Shown here in pieces: positions 34,021 through 42,497 of a DNA stretch of 64,000 nucleotides. The translations under genes and the position numbers were made by a program. Below the pieces are notes generated by a model. The model ran no database searches and was not told where the DNA came from. It saw only the letters and a program-made list of their open reading frames with translations. Every line of letters starts with the position of its first letter. Position 1 is the stretch's first letter. The stretch comes from Alistipes sp. (GTDB taxonomy: Bacteria; Bacteroidota; Bacteroidia; Bacteroidales; Rikenellaceae): contig JAFZFX010000012.1 in NCBI GenBank assembly GCA_017555695.1, forward strand, positions 1 to 64,000, read 5' to 3'.

Positions 34021-35805
34021 ATGAAAAAACTCCGTACCTTGCTATTGCCACTTGTGATGTGTGGCTTGGCGCTGCTTGTCGGTTGCGAGAATAGACTCTT
34101 CAGCGATGGGCAGAGCCAATATTGTATCGCCCTCTGTGCCGATGCCTCGCCCTCGGAGCAGACGGCGGCGAGTGAGTTGCAGAGCTACATTGAGCAGATT
34201 GCAGGCATCACGCTTCCCATCAAGCCGTCGGGCGAGTTGTTGCCCGACGAGAGGCATATCTTCATCGGCTTCAACGAGGAGTACGCCTCGCAGAGGGGTG
34301 TGGCGCGTCCCGACGACGAGTCACAGCAGTACACCTACTGCAATGTAGGTCGCAACCTGTGGATATATGGCGGCAAGCGATGGGGCACGATGTATGGAGT
34401 CTACTCCTTCCTGGAGAATGAGTTGGGCGTGAGGTGGTACTCACCCGACTATACGAAGGTTGTGCCACACAATGAGTGGGGCTTCCGCTCACTCAATCAC
34501 AGCGAGTCGCCCGACATTATGTTCCGCTTCAACGACGCCTTCGCTGCCGAGCGCGACTACGCGTGGATGGGCCACAACAAGTGCAACTCTATATGGTCTT
34601 CGGTCAAGAATAACTACGGCGGTCTGGTCGGCTTCTGGGGCGGCCACACATTCGCCTACTTCGTGCCGTCGAAGGAGTTTTTCGCTACGCATCCCGAATA
34701 CTTCGCCCTGCGTGACGGCGAGCGTGTGCCCTACGGCCAGCTCTGTCTGTCGAATCCCGAGGTGATAGAGATTTGCAAGGAGCGAATGATTAAGGTCATC
34801 GCCGACAACCCCGACTATTGGGTATATTCTCTTTCGCAGGACGACCACCAATTTATGTGTCAGTGCGAGAAGTGCCGTGCCATCGAGGAGCAGTATGGTG
34901 GCCACTCGGGTCTGCTCATCTGGTTTGTCAATCAGGTGGCAGATGCCGTCAAAACGCTCTATCCAAATAAGTACATCAGCACCTTCGCCTACCAATACAC
35001 CCGTAAGGCTCCCGAGGGTATCTCGCCGCGCGACAATGTGGTCATTCGCCTCTGTAGCATCGAGTGTTGCTTTGCCCACCCGATGGAGCAGTGCGAACAC
35101 AACGAGTCGTTCATACGCGACATCAAGGCGTGGTCGGAGTTGGCTTCGCGCCTCTACATCTGGGACTATGTGGTCAATTTCCGCCAATACATAGCACCCT
35201 GCCCCAACTTCGATGCGCTGGCCGCCAACATCCGTACATTCCAGAAATACAACACTATAGGTCTGCACGAGGAGGGTCAGTACGAGTCAGTAGGCGGAGC
35301 CTTTGCCGACCTGAAGTCGTGGGTGCTGGCCAAGCTGATGTGGAATCCCAACCTCGACACTATGGCTCTGGTTGAGGAGTTCATCGCCGACTACTACGGC
35401 CCTGCCGCCCCCTATGTCCAGCAATATTTCGACCTCTGCCAGGGGCTTATCGATGCCGACAAACATATGGGTCTCTTTTTCTTGGAGGATTCGCCCATCT
35501 ACACCGACGAGTTTGTGGCCGAGGCTCGCAAGATATTGTCTGCGGCCGTTGCCGCCGTCGAGGGCGAGAGCGAGCAGATGCGCCACCGCGTCGATTTGGT
35601 CAATCTGCAGATTCTCTACCTCTATATGATGCGCCAGCCGCAGGAGGCACTCGCCGATGGCACTTGCGACTATGTATTCGACTTCATCCGTCGTCACAAG
35701 ATTATGGCCATTGAGTGGAACTCGGTCGAGAACTTCATTAACTGGTACAGCGACCGCTACCTCGGCATCAAGCGAGGCGACTATAGAGTGCCAATCGATA
35801 GATAA
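34021..35805 (+). CDS. DUF4838 family lipoprotein
   Basis: A 594-residue exported protein with a lipobox (LLVGC, Cys22). Residues about 35-130 resemble the alpha-glucuronidase N-terminal fold (ASELQSYIEQIAGITLPI; FIGFNEEYA; IYGGKRWGTMYGVYSFLE). The DUF4838 core follows, with LGVRWYSPDYTKVVP, WGGHTFAYFVP, YSLSQDDHQFMCQCEKCR, and a long helical tail. The family is common in Bacteroidetes and probably acts on glycans, but no activity is assigned. The CQCEKC signature recurs in the protein at 55453-56490. It closes the plus-strand run; a bidirectional terminator follows. Confidence 0.85.
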   Translation: MKKLRTLLLPLVMCGLALLVGCENRLFSDGQSQYCIALCADASPSEQTAASELQSYIEQIAGITLPIKPSGELLPDERHIFIGFNEEYASQRGVARPDDESQQYTYCNVGRNLWIYGGKRWGTMYGVYSFLENELGVRWYSPDYTKVVPHNEWGFRSLNHSESPDIMFRFNDAFAAERDYAWMGHNKCNSIWSSVKNNYGGLVGFWGGHTFAYFVPSKEFFATHPEYFALRDGERVPYGQLCLSNPEVIEICKERMIKVIADNPDYWVYSLSQDDHQFMCQCEKCRAIEEQYGGHSGLLIWFVNQVADAVKTLYPNKYISTFAYQYTRKAPEGISPRDNVVIRLCSIECCFAHPMEQCEHNESFIRDIKAWSELASRLYIWDYVVNFRQYIAPCPNFDALAANIRTFQKYNTIGLHEEGQYESVGGAFADLKSWVLAKLMWNPNLDTMALVEEFIADYYGPAAPYVQQYFDLCQGLIDADKHMGLFFLEDSPIYTDEFVAEARKILSAAVAAVEGESEQMRHRVDLVNLQILYLYMMRQPQEALADGTCDYVFDFIRRHKIMAIEWNSVENFINWYSDRYLGIKRGDYRVPIDR

Positions 35806-35818
35806 AATGAAGCCGTAT

Positions 35819-35837
35819 AACAAGGCTCTTTTGGCGT
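35819..35837. repeat. 19-base dispersed word, copy 2
   Basis: Identical to 1837-1855. It is followed by an imperfect hairpin (CGCCCTC to GAGGGC, about 35841-35901). Confidence 0.7.
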
Positions 35838-35951
35838 TACTCTCGCCCTCAAAATCCTCACATACACTTTCGTATGCTGTGGTTTTTCGGGTATCGAGGG
35901 CCTAAAAATAGCTCTTGTTCTGCGACTTCTGCAACATAGCATCTATAAACG

Positions 35952-35980
35952 AAAAGAGGTTGCCGAACAACCTCTTTTTT
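35952..35980. terminator. Bidirectional terminator between convergent genes
   Basis: AAAGAGGTTG pairs with CAACCTCTTT around CCGAA, with T runs on both strands. It separates the DUF4838 gene and the TonB-like gene. Confidence 0.85.
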
Positions 35981-36002
35981 CTTATCTCTTAAATCTCTCC
36001 CT

Positions 36003-36593
36003 TTACTGTATTCTGACTACTCTCTCGCGGGGCATTGTGCGACCCTTGGGGAGGGTGATTTTCAGCAGGTGACGGGTCTCGACGCCCTCGCCCATACGGG
36101 TGGCGGGCTGCCAGCGGGGAGATGCGACCATAGCCTTCTCGATGCGACGCAGCAGGCGCTTGTCGGTGGCCTCCAGCACATCGAGGTCGGCAACCGAGCC
36201 GTCGGCCTTAACCTTGAACGCTATGGTGACACGCGCCACGGGGTCGGTCTCGTCCCACTTCACGCGGTCGGCGATGTAGAGGCTGTAGCTCATCGTCTGA
36301 CCATCCACCTCGAATCGTGCCGCCTTGTCGTAACGCAGCGTGATGACCACCACACCATTGGCGGCCTCGTGGCCATACTTCTCGATGGTCTGCTCGTCGG
36401 CGGGCAGCAGGTGGTTATCCTCGATGTCGGCGGGGTCGATAGCCTTAACCTGCTCCTCGCTCATACGCTCGCCATTTACGATGTAGAGCGGCATACGACG
36501 GCGGCTCTGTGCCGAGGCATCGGTCAGCGAGCAGCCGAGGGCGAGCATCAGCAATGCCACAAGGAGGGGGTATCTGCGGAGGGTTTTTATCAT
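36003..36593 (-). CDS. TonB C-terminal domain protein with a receptor-plug-like segment
   Basis: A 196-residue exported protein (hydrophobic signal ending near DASAQS, or lipidated at LALGC). Residues about 35-85 read like the end of a TonB-dependent receptor plug: YIVNGERMSEEQVKAIDP, DIE, then YGHEAANGVVVITLR. The C-terminal 90 residues are a TonB-type domain (DPVARVTIAFKVKADGSVADL, then PRWQPATRMGEGVETRHL). Such combined proteins occur in Bacteroidales; their role may be to link or regulate outer-membrane transport. It overlaps the preceding DUF2490 gene by four bases (ATGA), so the two are coupled. Confidence 0.75.
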   Translation of the reverse strand: MIKTLRRYPLLVALLMLALGCSLTDASAQSRRRMPLYIVNGERMSEEQVKAIDPADIEDNHLLPADEQTIEKYGHEAANGVVVITLRYDKAARFEVDGQTMSYSLYIADRVKWDETDPVARVTIAFKVKADGSVADLDVLEATDKRLLRRIEKAMVASPRWQPATRMGEGVETRHLLKITLPKGRTMPRERVVRIQ

Positions 36594-37366
36594 AACTTAA
36601 ACTTGTAATCTATGCCAATCACATGCGCTGTCACGCGCTTGAGCGTGCGTGCATCGAGCGCACCTGTCGCAGCATCGTACTTCGCACCATACGAACGGTT
36701 GAAGTGCGTCATATAGTAGAAGTCCATACTGTTGTGAGCGTTAATCTTCATTGTGCTACCCACGCAGAGGCGCAGGCGGTTGATGTAGTTGTCGCGCTTG
36801 ATGGCATCCACCAGGCGGTTATCCACAGCCGCGGGGGCGTTGAGTGTGGTGTATAGCTCGGCGTAGGCGTAGGGCTTCCAGCGCGACTTGTTGCGGTAGT
36901 CGGCCTTGAGGCGTGTACGCAGTGTCACGAAGGGGTCGGGCTGAAGGTACTTGTCCGTAGGGAAGCTACGCACCACCATTCGTACTCTTTCGCGCAGCGA
37001 GAGGTCGAATCGACCCACCGAGAGCTTGCCTATGACGCCAAGGTTGATGCGGTGCTTGATCTTCCAGTCGCCTGCCTCGTTGGTGTTCACAAAGACATAT
37101 TCGCCCTCGAAGCCGATGTGCTTCCACGGCGCGAAGTCCAGCGCCACCGAGGTGAGCATCTTATCCAGAGTCTGGAAATTATTTTTCGTGCGCAGCTGCT
37201 CGCTGACGGTGATATCTATCTTCTCCGACAGTGGAATCTCCAGCGCCACTCTCCAGCGCGACTGCACATCGCTATCGTCCGTTGTCTGCAACGGCACCTC
37301 CTGTCCATACAACGCCGAAACACCCACACATAGTGCGCTCGCCACCAGAAGAATTATCTTTTTCAT
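36590..37366 (-). CDS. DUF2490 family outer-membrane protein
   Basis: A 258-residue exported protein (signal peptide ending near SALYG) that looks like a small beta barrel: repeated amphipathic strands with alternating aromatic residues and the terminal HVIGIDYKFKL. RWRVALEIPLSEKIDITVSEQ and RTKNNFQTLDKMLTSVALDF are typical of DUF2490. Function is unknown. It is a paralogue of the protein at 37889-38809; both end in the same eleven-residue tail. It precedes the TonB-like gene with a start/stop overlap. Confidence 0.82.
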   Translation of the reverse strand: MKKIILLVASALCVGVSALYGQEVPLQTTDDSDVQSRWRVALEIPLSEKIDITVSEQLRTKNNFQTLDKMLTSVALDFAPWKHIGFEGEYVFVNTNEAGDWKIKHRINLGVIGKLSVGRFDLSLRERVRMVVRSFPTDKYLQPDPFVTLRTRLKADYRNKSRWKPYAYAELYTTLNAPAAVDNRLVDAIKRDNYINRLRLCVGSTMKINAHNSMDFYYMTHFNRSYGAKYDAATGALDARTLKRVTAHVIGIDYKFKL

Positions 37367-37407
37367 CTGTCTTACTCTCTTAATTGGTTAATTTTAATGG
37401 GATTATA

Positions 37408-37761
37408 TTAATCCTCATCAATGTAAAATGGGCTGCCATCCTCATACGGCACCGAATACATAGTCTCGTCGTCACCATCAAAATCGGGATATACCTCCTT
37501 GATATCTGCGCCCGAAAAGAGTGATGTCTCAACTCCAAAATCGCTGAACGCCTCTTCGTCGAGGAGCTCTATTATGGCACCACCCGTCGGAGTGATATAC
37601 TTAACCCGACTGTCGTAGAATCTTTTACCCTTATACCCCTCGGGGTCTCCTCCATTATCTACCCACACAAAGAAGTCGAATGTTGTCATTTTGAATGAAC
37701 CGCCAACCACGGGTGTATTATCGTAGAAGTCAAAAATCTCAATCTCTTTATTCTCTTTCAT
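37408..37761 (-). CDS. Small acidic hypothetical protein
   Basis: A 117-residue protein without signal peptide or membrane segment, very rich in Asp, Glu, Phe and Tyr (ends DGSPFYIDED). I do not recognise a family. It is more AT-rich than its neighbours and stands alone between two DUF2490 genes, 41 bases upstream of the first. It may be a real accessory gene, but only the open frame and an A-rich leader support it. Confidence 0.5.
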   Translation of the reverse strand: MKENKEIEIFDFYDNTPVVGGSFKMTTFDFFVWVDNGGDPEGYKGKRFYDSRVKYITPTGGAIIELLDEEAFSDFGVETSLFSGADIKEVYPDFDGDDETMYSVPYEDGSPFYIDED

Positions 37762-37832
37762 AACCTTATTTTTTTACAAATATATCAAAAAAATACTACA
37801 TCGCAAACTCATCGCTCCGCCACAAAAAGAGA

Positions 37833-37866
37833 AGTCTGCCGCAACCTCTCGGGTCGGGCAGACTCC
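37833..37866 (-). terminator. Terminator of the VTC/DUF4956/DUF2490 operon
   Basis: AGTCTGCC pairs with GGGCAGACT; on the minus strand it is followed by CTCTTTTTG. Confidence 0.65.
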
Positions 37867-37888
37867 TAATATCATACAACGGCTCTGT

Positions 37889-38809
37889 TTAGAGCTTGAA
37901 CTTGTAATCAATGCCGATGACATGGTTACACATCTTCTCCAGCGACCACTCCTTCAAGTCACCCTTGCCACCCTTGTAGCGGGCGTTGTAGGTGCGGTTG
38001 AAGTGTACCATATAGTGGATATCCAGACGGTGGTGGTTGTGCAATTTCACCTCGGTACCCACAGCCAGACGCACGCGGCCAAGGTATGACTCGCCATCGA
38101 GCGGGAACTCCTTGTAGTTCTCAACGGGCTTGGGCTGGTCGAGCATAGTGTACAACTCCACGAATGCGTAGGGCTCCCAACTGCTGTTGCGGATGTCGTA
38201 AGCACCCTTAAGGCGAGAACGCAACGAGAGTGTGGGGTTGGTCTTCTCGTACTTGTTTATCGAGTCGGTGCGGAACTGCACGCGCAGACGCTCACGCAGC
38301 GAGAGCTTCACGCGGCCGATGCGATACATACCTGTAACATCGATATTTGTGCGGTGGCGAGTAGCCCAACCTTTGGTGGGTACCTCCACATCCTTCAGCT
38401 CGGTAACGGGCTGACCATCGTATCCCATCAACGGCTCACCATTGTTCAGCACGGGAACCTCCTGCTGTACCAGCGCTGTGTCGAATGTGCGCTCGTTCAC
38501 CAAGTTATAGTCGATACCGAACTTCAGGAACTCCCACGGCTTATACTCAACGCCAACGGCTGAAACAATCTTATCGAGCTTGCGGAAGTTGTCCATTGTG
38601 CGTACCTGCTCACTCCACGATACAGTCCAACTCTTGCCGAGTGACTTCTCGATTGTGGCGCGCAGGCGGGCCTGAACATCACTACCCTCATCTATCACAT
38701 TTGCATTACCACGAGTAGGGGCAACACCAGGCTCCCACGGCTGTGCCGCAAGGGTCGTGCAGCTCACCAGAGCCACAAGTGCCAAAATTACTCTCTTCTT
38801 AATGTTCAT
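37889..38809 (-). CDS. DUF2490 family outer-membrane protein, second paralogue
   Basis: A 306-residue exported protein (signal peptide ending near TLAAQP). It shares DUF2490 features with the 36590 protein (RLRATIEKSLGKSWTVSWSEQ; RTMDNFRKLDKIVSAVGVEY; terminal CNHVIGIDYKFKL) and has an extra acidic loop (VPVLNNGEPLMGYDGQPVTE). It probably forms a beta barrel. The gene lies 29 bases behind the DUF4956 gene and is the last of a four-gene minus-strand operon, suggesting that an outer-membrane protein works with the polyphosphate-polymerase-like module. Confidence 0.82.
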   Translation of the reverse strand: MNIKKRVILALVALVSCTTLAAQPWEPGVAPTRGNANVIDEGSDVQARLRATIEKSLGKSWTVSWSEQVRTMDNFRKLDKIVSAVGVEYKPWEFLKFGIDYNLVNERTFDTALVQQEVPVLNNGEPLMGYDGQPVTELKDVEVPTKGWATRHRTNIDVTGMYRIGRVKLSLRERLRVQFRTDSINKYEKTNPTLSLRSRLKGAYDIRNSSWEPYAFVELYTMLDQPKPVENYKEFPLDGESYLGRVRLAVGTEVKLHNHHRLDIHYMVHFNRTYNARYKGGKGDLKEWSLEKMCNHVIGIDYKFKL

Positions 38810-38838
38810 ATCTGTTTCGGTTTTAAGGTTTTAGGTTT

Positions 38839-39570
38839 TTACTCTACATAGTCCTTCGCCTTGGTCAGAAGGTCTATTGAGTTGCTCTCGCCAGCGCCAA
38901 GAGTGTAGTAAACCTTGATGAAGGCCACATCGCGCAGGAAGTCCACATGACCCACCTCCAACTTGTCAATCTTGAAGCCCAAACGCTGCTCGAGGTCGGC
39001 AACAAGCTCGGCACGACGCTCGGGAACGATGAGTGCAATCTTCTCATAGAGAACGAGTTTGGTAGATGTGTGCTTGAGCAACATACGGCTCTCCAAGCCC
39101 CAGATGATGGCTGTGATAAGCGCATTGGCAACAATTAACTCGACATACGATATGTTGAGCGCCAGACCATTGACCACGGCTGTAGCGATAATCACAAACA
39201 GATAGGTCATCTCCCTGACGGGCACCGTTTCGGTTCGGTAGCGTATGACGCCAAAGATGGCAAACAGACCAAGAGTCATACCAATCTGGATGCTCACATT
39301 CTCCATCAGGAAGATAAGCAGGAACATCGCAGACGAGAACAACATAAAGGTCAGCAGATAATCCTTACGCTGGCTCTTGCGGTAGTAGAAGAAGCGTACT
39401 ATCACCCACGATACCAGGAAGTTGAAGGCAAAACGCATCAACAGGTGTATCAGGCTTTGGGTGTCGCACAGGGGCACGCCCAGGAAATTTACCTGGTTGG
39501 CAATTTCGTAGCCAAACTCTTCGGCAATCGAAGGGTCAAATTCCAAAAAATTCTGGTCTTGTTGAATCAT
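38839..39570 (-). CDS. DUF4956 family membrane protein
   Basis: A 243-residue protein with four transmembrane segments (about 45-150: FNFLVSWVIVRFFYY; YLLTFMLFSSAMFLLIF; IQIGMTLGLFAIFGVIRYRTE; YLFVIIATAVVNGLALNI) and a cytoplasmic C-terminal domain with alpha/beta pattern (KIALIVPERRAELVADLEQRLG; DFLRDVAFIKVYY). DUF4956 proteins are regularly found next to VTC-domain proteins and CotH kinases, as here. The likely role is as a membrane partner of the polymerase. Confidence 0.87.
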   Translation of the reverse strand: MIQQDQNFLEFDPSIAEEFGYEIANQVNFLGVPLCDTQSLIHLLMRFAFNFLVSWVIVRFFYYRKSQRKDYLLTFMLFSSAMFLLIFLMENVSIQIGMTLGLFAIFGVIRYRTETVPVREMTYLFVIIATAVVNGLALNISYVELIVANALITAIIWGLESRMLLKHTSTKLVLYEKIALIVPERRAELVADLEQRLGFKIDKLEVGHVDFLRDVAFIKVYYTLGAGESNSIDLLTKAKDYVE

Positions 39571-39582
39571 TTTACTTTAGTT

Positions 39583-40365
39583 TTATTCGTTTACAATTTT
39601 TCTTATCTTTCTGATTTTCAGTTTGAATCTGTTGCGCTTGATGCAGTCGTTGCTCAGCGCCATACCCAGACAATACTTGCTCACCTTGAACTGCTTGACG
39701 CGCAGGTCCAGCAAAATCTGCTTCATCGGCGAGTAGCACAAGCCATCCTGCTTGAGTTCGACGATGACCATACGCTCGATGCCCGTCGTGGGGGCACCCT
39801 CCTCGCGCATATTGCGGAATTCGAGATTTAAGTCGATTGTAAGGCGCTCGGTGTGGGCGTGATTCACCAGCGTGATGCGGGTGAAGCCCGTAGTGAGCGA
39901 AGGCGAGATAGCCTCGGGTGGATAGGCGGCACGCTCCTGCAGAAAGGCGTGAGCCTCGCTGTGGTCGGTGACATTGTAGAAGTAGTCGCGCGGCATCTTG
40001 ATGCGCTTCTTCTTCGTGCGGCCCGTATTGGTTTTGTTCTTGATTTCGATAAATGTGATGTCGCTCTCGACATAGGTGCGGGCGCGAATCTTCTGGCGTG
40101 CCAGACGACGGTTGTGGTGTACGGTGTACATCTCCCAGTCGGCGGTGTCGTAGTAGAGGGTCGAGTAACGGCAGGCCCTCACATCGTCAATCACCTGCAC
40201 CGAGTACTCGCTCACGGCGCGCTCCAAGAGCTGCATACACTTCTCCTCGCTCATCACATACTTGGTATCGACGCGATTCATCAGCTTGATTGCCGACATC
40301 TCGTCGAGAGTGATGGTGGGCATCTTCTGCCATACGGGTAGGCTGTTTAACTGCTCGTATGTCAT
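39583..40365 (-). CDS. VTC-domain polyphosphate polymerase-like protein
   Basis: A 260-residue cytoplasmic protein with the triphosphate-tunnel fold of the yeast VTC4 catalytic domain. Visible: NRVDTKYVMSEEK, YSTLYYDTADWEMYTVHHN, the basic strand RLARQKIRARTY, the acidic strand FIEIKNKTN and KKKRIKMPRD, which together supply the arginine, lysine and glutamate lining of the tunnel. The family makes polyphosphate from ATP in eukaryotes; bacterial homologues are less studied. The gene is 12 bases upstream of DUF4956 and 36 bases behind the small secreted protein. Confidence 0.87.
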   Translation of the reverse strand: MTYEQLNSLPVWQKMPTITLDEMSAIKLMNRVDTKYVMSEEKCMQLLERAVSEYSVQVIDDVRACRYSTLYYDTADWEMYTVHHNRRLARQKIRARTYVESDITFIEIKNKTNTGRTKKKRIKMPRDYFYNVTDHSEAHAFLQERAAYPPEAISPSLTTGFTRITLVNHAHTERLTIDLNLEFRNMREEGAPTTGIERMVIVELKQDGLCYSPMKQILLDLRVKQFKVSKYCLGMALSNDCIKRNRFKLKIRKIRKIVNE

Positions 40366-40401
40366 AGTGAAGTTGTTGTGTGGGTTAGCGGTAGCGGGGT
40401 G

Positions 40402-40827
40402 TTACACCTCTTCGAAAATGTACTCAAACACCTTGATGGTGTAGAGTTTGCCGTTGGGCAGATAGTTGTATTGCTTGTGCTTGGTGCCGTCGTCGTTGTA
40501 CTCATACTTGCGCACGAGCTTCACCTTGTTACGGTCGTCGTAAACCACCTCGCGAACAACACGGTCAGTCACAGGGTCATACTCATAGGTCTCGCGCTCG
40601 ATCTGGCCAAACTGGTTGTACTCTATCTCCTCAATCTTGCGACCCTTTTCGTCATAGACCTTCAAGTTGTCGAGCCATCGCTGCTTCTTGCTTGAGTCGG
40701 TGTTCCACTCCTTGACTGTCAGGTTTTTGCGCTTGGCTCTCTTTGCCAACTCCTCGGGAGTGAGGACCTGTGCAGCAAGACCCTGCGACAGCAGGACGAA
40801 AACGAAGAAAAATAGAAGTCGTTTCAT
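40402..40827 (-). CDS. Small secreted YD-repeat-like protein
   Basis: A 141-residue exported protein with a clear signal peptide (ends near GLAAQ). After a charged linker it has three or four short strand repeats of the YD type (LKVYDEKGRKIEEIEYNQFG; ETYEYDPVTDRVVREVVYDD; KYEYNDDGTKHKQYNY). It likely forms a small beta sheet in the periplasm. It is the first gene of the VTC operon, with a -7 element (TAATTTTG on the minus strand, 40902-40909). Confidence 0.65.
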   Translation of the reverse strand: MKRLLFFFVFVLLSQGLAAQVLTPEELAKRAKRKNLTVKEWNTDSSKKQRWLDNLKVYDEKGRKIEEIEYNQFGQIERETYEYDPVTDRVVREVVYDDRNKVKLVRKYEYNDDGTKHKQYNYLPNGKLYTIKVFEYIFEEV

Positions 40828-40901
40828 AAAAAGTAGTTAAAGTTTGGTTAGTTTCTGTTCGTTGGTTGGGGTGGTTGGGCAAAAGCCTTTACCACCATCT
40901 A

Positions 40902-40909
40902 CAAAATTA
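40902..40909 (-). promoter_or_regulatory. -7 element of the VTC operon
   Basis: CAAAATTA on the plus strand reads TAATTTTG on the minus strand, about 75 bases before the first start. Confidence 0.45.
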
Positions 40910-40961
40910 GGTTTAATTTGACAAAAAACAACTTTTTTCGTTTGTTTTATTCGCTTTTTTG

Positions 40962-40993
40962 CAAAAAAAATCCCCGAGTCCATAAACTCGGGG
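40962..40993 (-). terminator. Terminator downstream of prfA
   Basis: CCCCGAGT pairs with ACTCGGGG around CCATAA, followed by eight T on the minus strand. Confidence 0.85.
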
Positions 40994-41054
40994 CATATAC
41001 CATATATATATGATTCTGAGATAGTGCGGTTCGCAAGCCTAATACCTGCCGCTT

Positions 41055-41094
41055 GGAGATTGCCGCGCCGAGTTACACCCTTCTCGCAATGACC
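41055..41094. repeat. Family A repeat, half copy in the prfA 3' region
   Basis: GGAGATTGCCGCGCCG to CTCGCAATGACC, between the prfA stop and its terminator. Confidence 0.65.
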
Positions 41095-41123
41095 ACTCCT
41101 CGCCTCGCTGCGGCGGGGGCCGC

Positions 41124-42209
41124 TTACAGCTCGCTCTCCTTCAGACGCTCGGCGTTCTCGGCCACAATCAGGTGGTCGATGCAATCCTGGATGTCACCAT
41201 CCATAAATGCCGAGAGGTTGTAGATTGTGTAGTTAATACGGTGGTCGGTGATTCGGCCCTGGGGGTAGTTGTAGGTACGAATCTTTGCCGAACGGTCACC
41301 AGTCGAAACCATAGTCTTACGCTTTGACGCAATTTCGTCGAGGTACTTCGAGTACTCGAGGTTGAAGATACGCGTACGCAACTCCTCGAAAGCCTTGTCG
41401 AAGTTCTTGAGCTGTGACTTCTGGTCCTGACACTGCACGACGATACCTGTGGGGATGTGGGTCAAGCGGATTGCCGAGTAGGTGGTGTTCACCGACTGGC
41501 CACCAGGACCAGACGCACAGAAGATATCCTTGCGGATGTCGTTCATCGAAATCTCTACATCAAACTCCTCGGCCTCGGGCAATACGGCAACCGATGCTGC
41601 CGATGTGTGTACACGACCCTGAGTCTCGGTCTGGGGTACGCGCTGTACGCGGTGTACGCCCGACTCATACTTGAGTGTACCATATACGCTCTGACCTGTC
41701 ACCTTCAGCACAACCTCCTTGTAACCGCCGGCTGTACCATCAGAGAACGATGTAATCTCGTAGCGCCAACCCTTAGACTCGATGTACTTGGTGTACATAC
41801 GCAACAAGTCGCCAGCGAAGATAGCTGCCTCGTCGCCACCTGTACCACCACGAATCTCGAGGATAGCATTCTTCTCGTCCTGCGGATCCTTGGGGATAAG
41901 CAGGAGCTTGATATACTCCTCCATCTTCTCCAACGCAGGCTCCAGCTCTGCTATCTCCATACGGGCCATCTCGCGCATCTCCTCGTCCTTGTCGTTGGCG
42001 AGTACATCCTTAGCCTCGGCCAGGTTGGCCAACGCTGTGCGGTAACGCTCCGATGTCTCGATGATGGGCTCCAACTCCTTGTACTCCTTTGTGAGCTGCA
42101 CGAACTGCTTAACATCGGCAATCACTTCGGGGTCGGTAAGTTTCTGTCCAGTCTCCTCGTACTTGAGCTTCAGGCCGTCAAGGCGCATCAATATTGAACT
42201 GTCTGCCAT
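41124..42209 (-). CDS. prfA: Peptide chain release factor 1
   Basis: A 361-residue class I release factor that reads UAA and UAG and hydrolyses peptidyl-tRNA. The catalytic GGQ is in SGPGGQSVNTTYSA. The codon-recognition tripeptide is in RVPQTETQGRVHTS, so it is PQT rather than the PAT of E. coli RF1, still the P-x-T form of RF1. The N-terminal helical domain and the C-terminal RITDHRINYTIYNL are standard. Transcription probably starts just after TATCTTTG on the minus strand (42241-42248). Confidence 0.96.
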   Translation of the reverse strand: MADSSILMRLDGLKLKYEETGQKLTDPEVIADVKQFVQLTKEYKELEPIIETSERYRTALANLAEAKDVLANDKDEEMREMARMEIAELEPALEKMEEYIKLLLIPKDPQDEKNAILEIRGGTGGDEAAIFAGDLLRMYTKYIESKGWRYEITSFSDGTAGGYKEVVLKVTGQSVYGTLKYESGVHRVQRVPQTETQGRVHTSAASVAVLPEAEEFDVEISMNDIRKDIFCASGPGGQSVNTTYSAIRLTHIPTGIVVQCQDQKSQLKNFDKAFEELRTRIFNLEYSKYLDEIASKRKTMVSTGDRSAKIRTYNYPQGRITDHRINYTIYNLSAFMDGDIQDCIDHLIVAENAERLKESEL

Positions 42210-42240
42210 AAAAATCTTTCGTTTTCTTGAATTCTAACGG

Positions 42241-42248
42241 CAAAGATA
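42241..42248 (-). promoter_or_regulatory. -7 element of prfA
   Basis: CAAAGATA on the plus strand is TATCTTTG on the minus strand, 32 bases before the prfA start. Confidence 0.6.
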
Positions 42249-42314
42249 CATATAAAATCAATATACGGGGGAAAAATTCGAAATTATTTCAAAATCGCAC
42301 CGTTATATTGCCTC

Positions 42315-42340
42315 TGCCGACGGGGTCGGCCGCTCTTTTT
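42315..42340 (+). terminator. Terminator-like hairpin in the prfA/CotH divergent spacer
   Basis: GCCGAC pairs with GTCGGC and is followed on the plus strand by CGCTCTTTTTT. No plus-strand gene ends here, so it may block transcription antisense to prfA or act as an attenuator. Confidence 0.4.
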
Positions 42341-42378
42341 TGTCATAATGTTGAGGTGGGGTGCGAAAATAGTTCGAT

Positions 42379-42413
42379 TTTGTTGCCGTAGCAACGAAAT
42401 TTTTATATATTTG
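42379..42413 (+). promoter_or_regulatory. CotH gene promoter with internal palindrome
   Basis: TTTG at 42379-42382, a 23-base spacer, then TATATTTG at 42406-42413. Between them is GTTGC-CGTA-GCAAC (42382-42395), placed where a repressor could sit. Confidence 0.55.
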
Positions 42414-42497
42414 CGCTTAACCTAAAACAAAATATTAACTTCCGCCCGAATCGCTGCCCGCACGGGTGAGCTATGGGTGATTATAGAACCTAATGCT

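Noticed and set aside
40837-41184. 115-codon minus-strand ORF overlapping the prfA 3' end
   Set aside because: It passes through the prfA terminator and a repeat and has no family signal.
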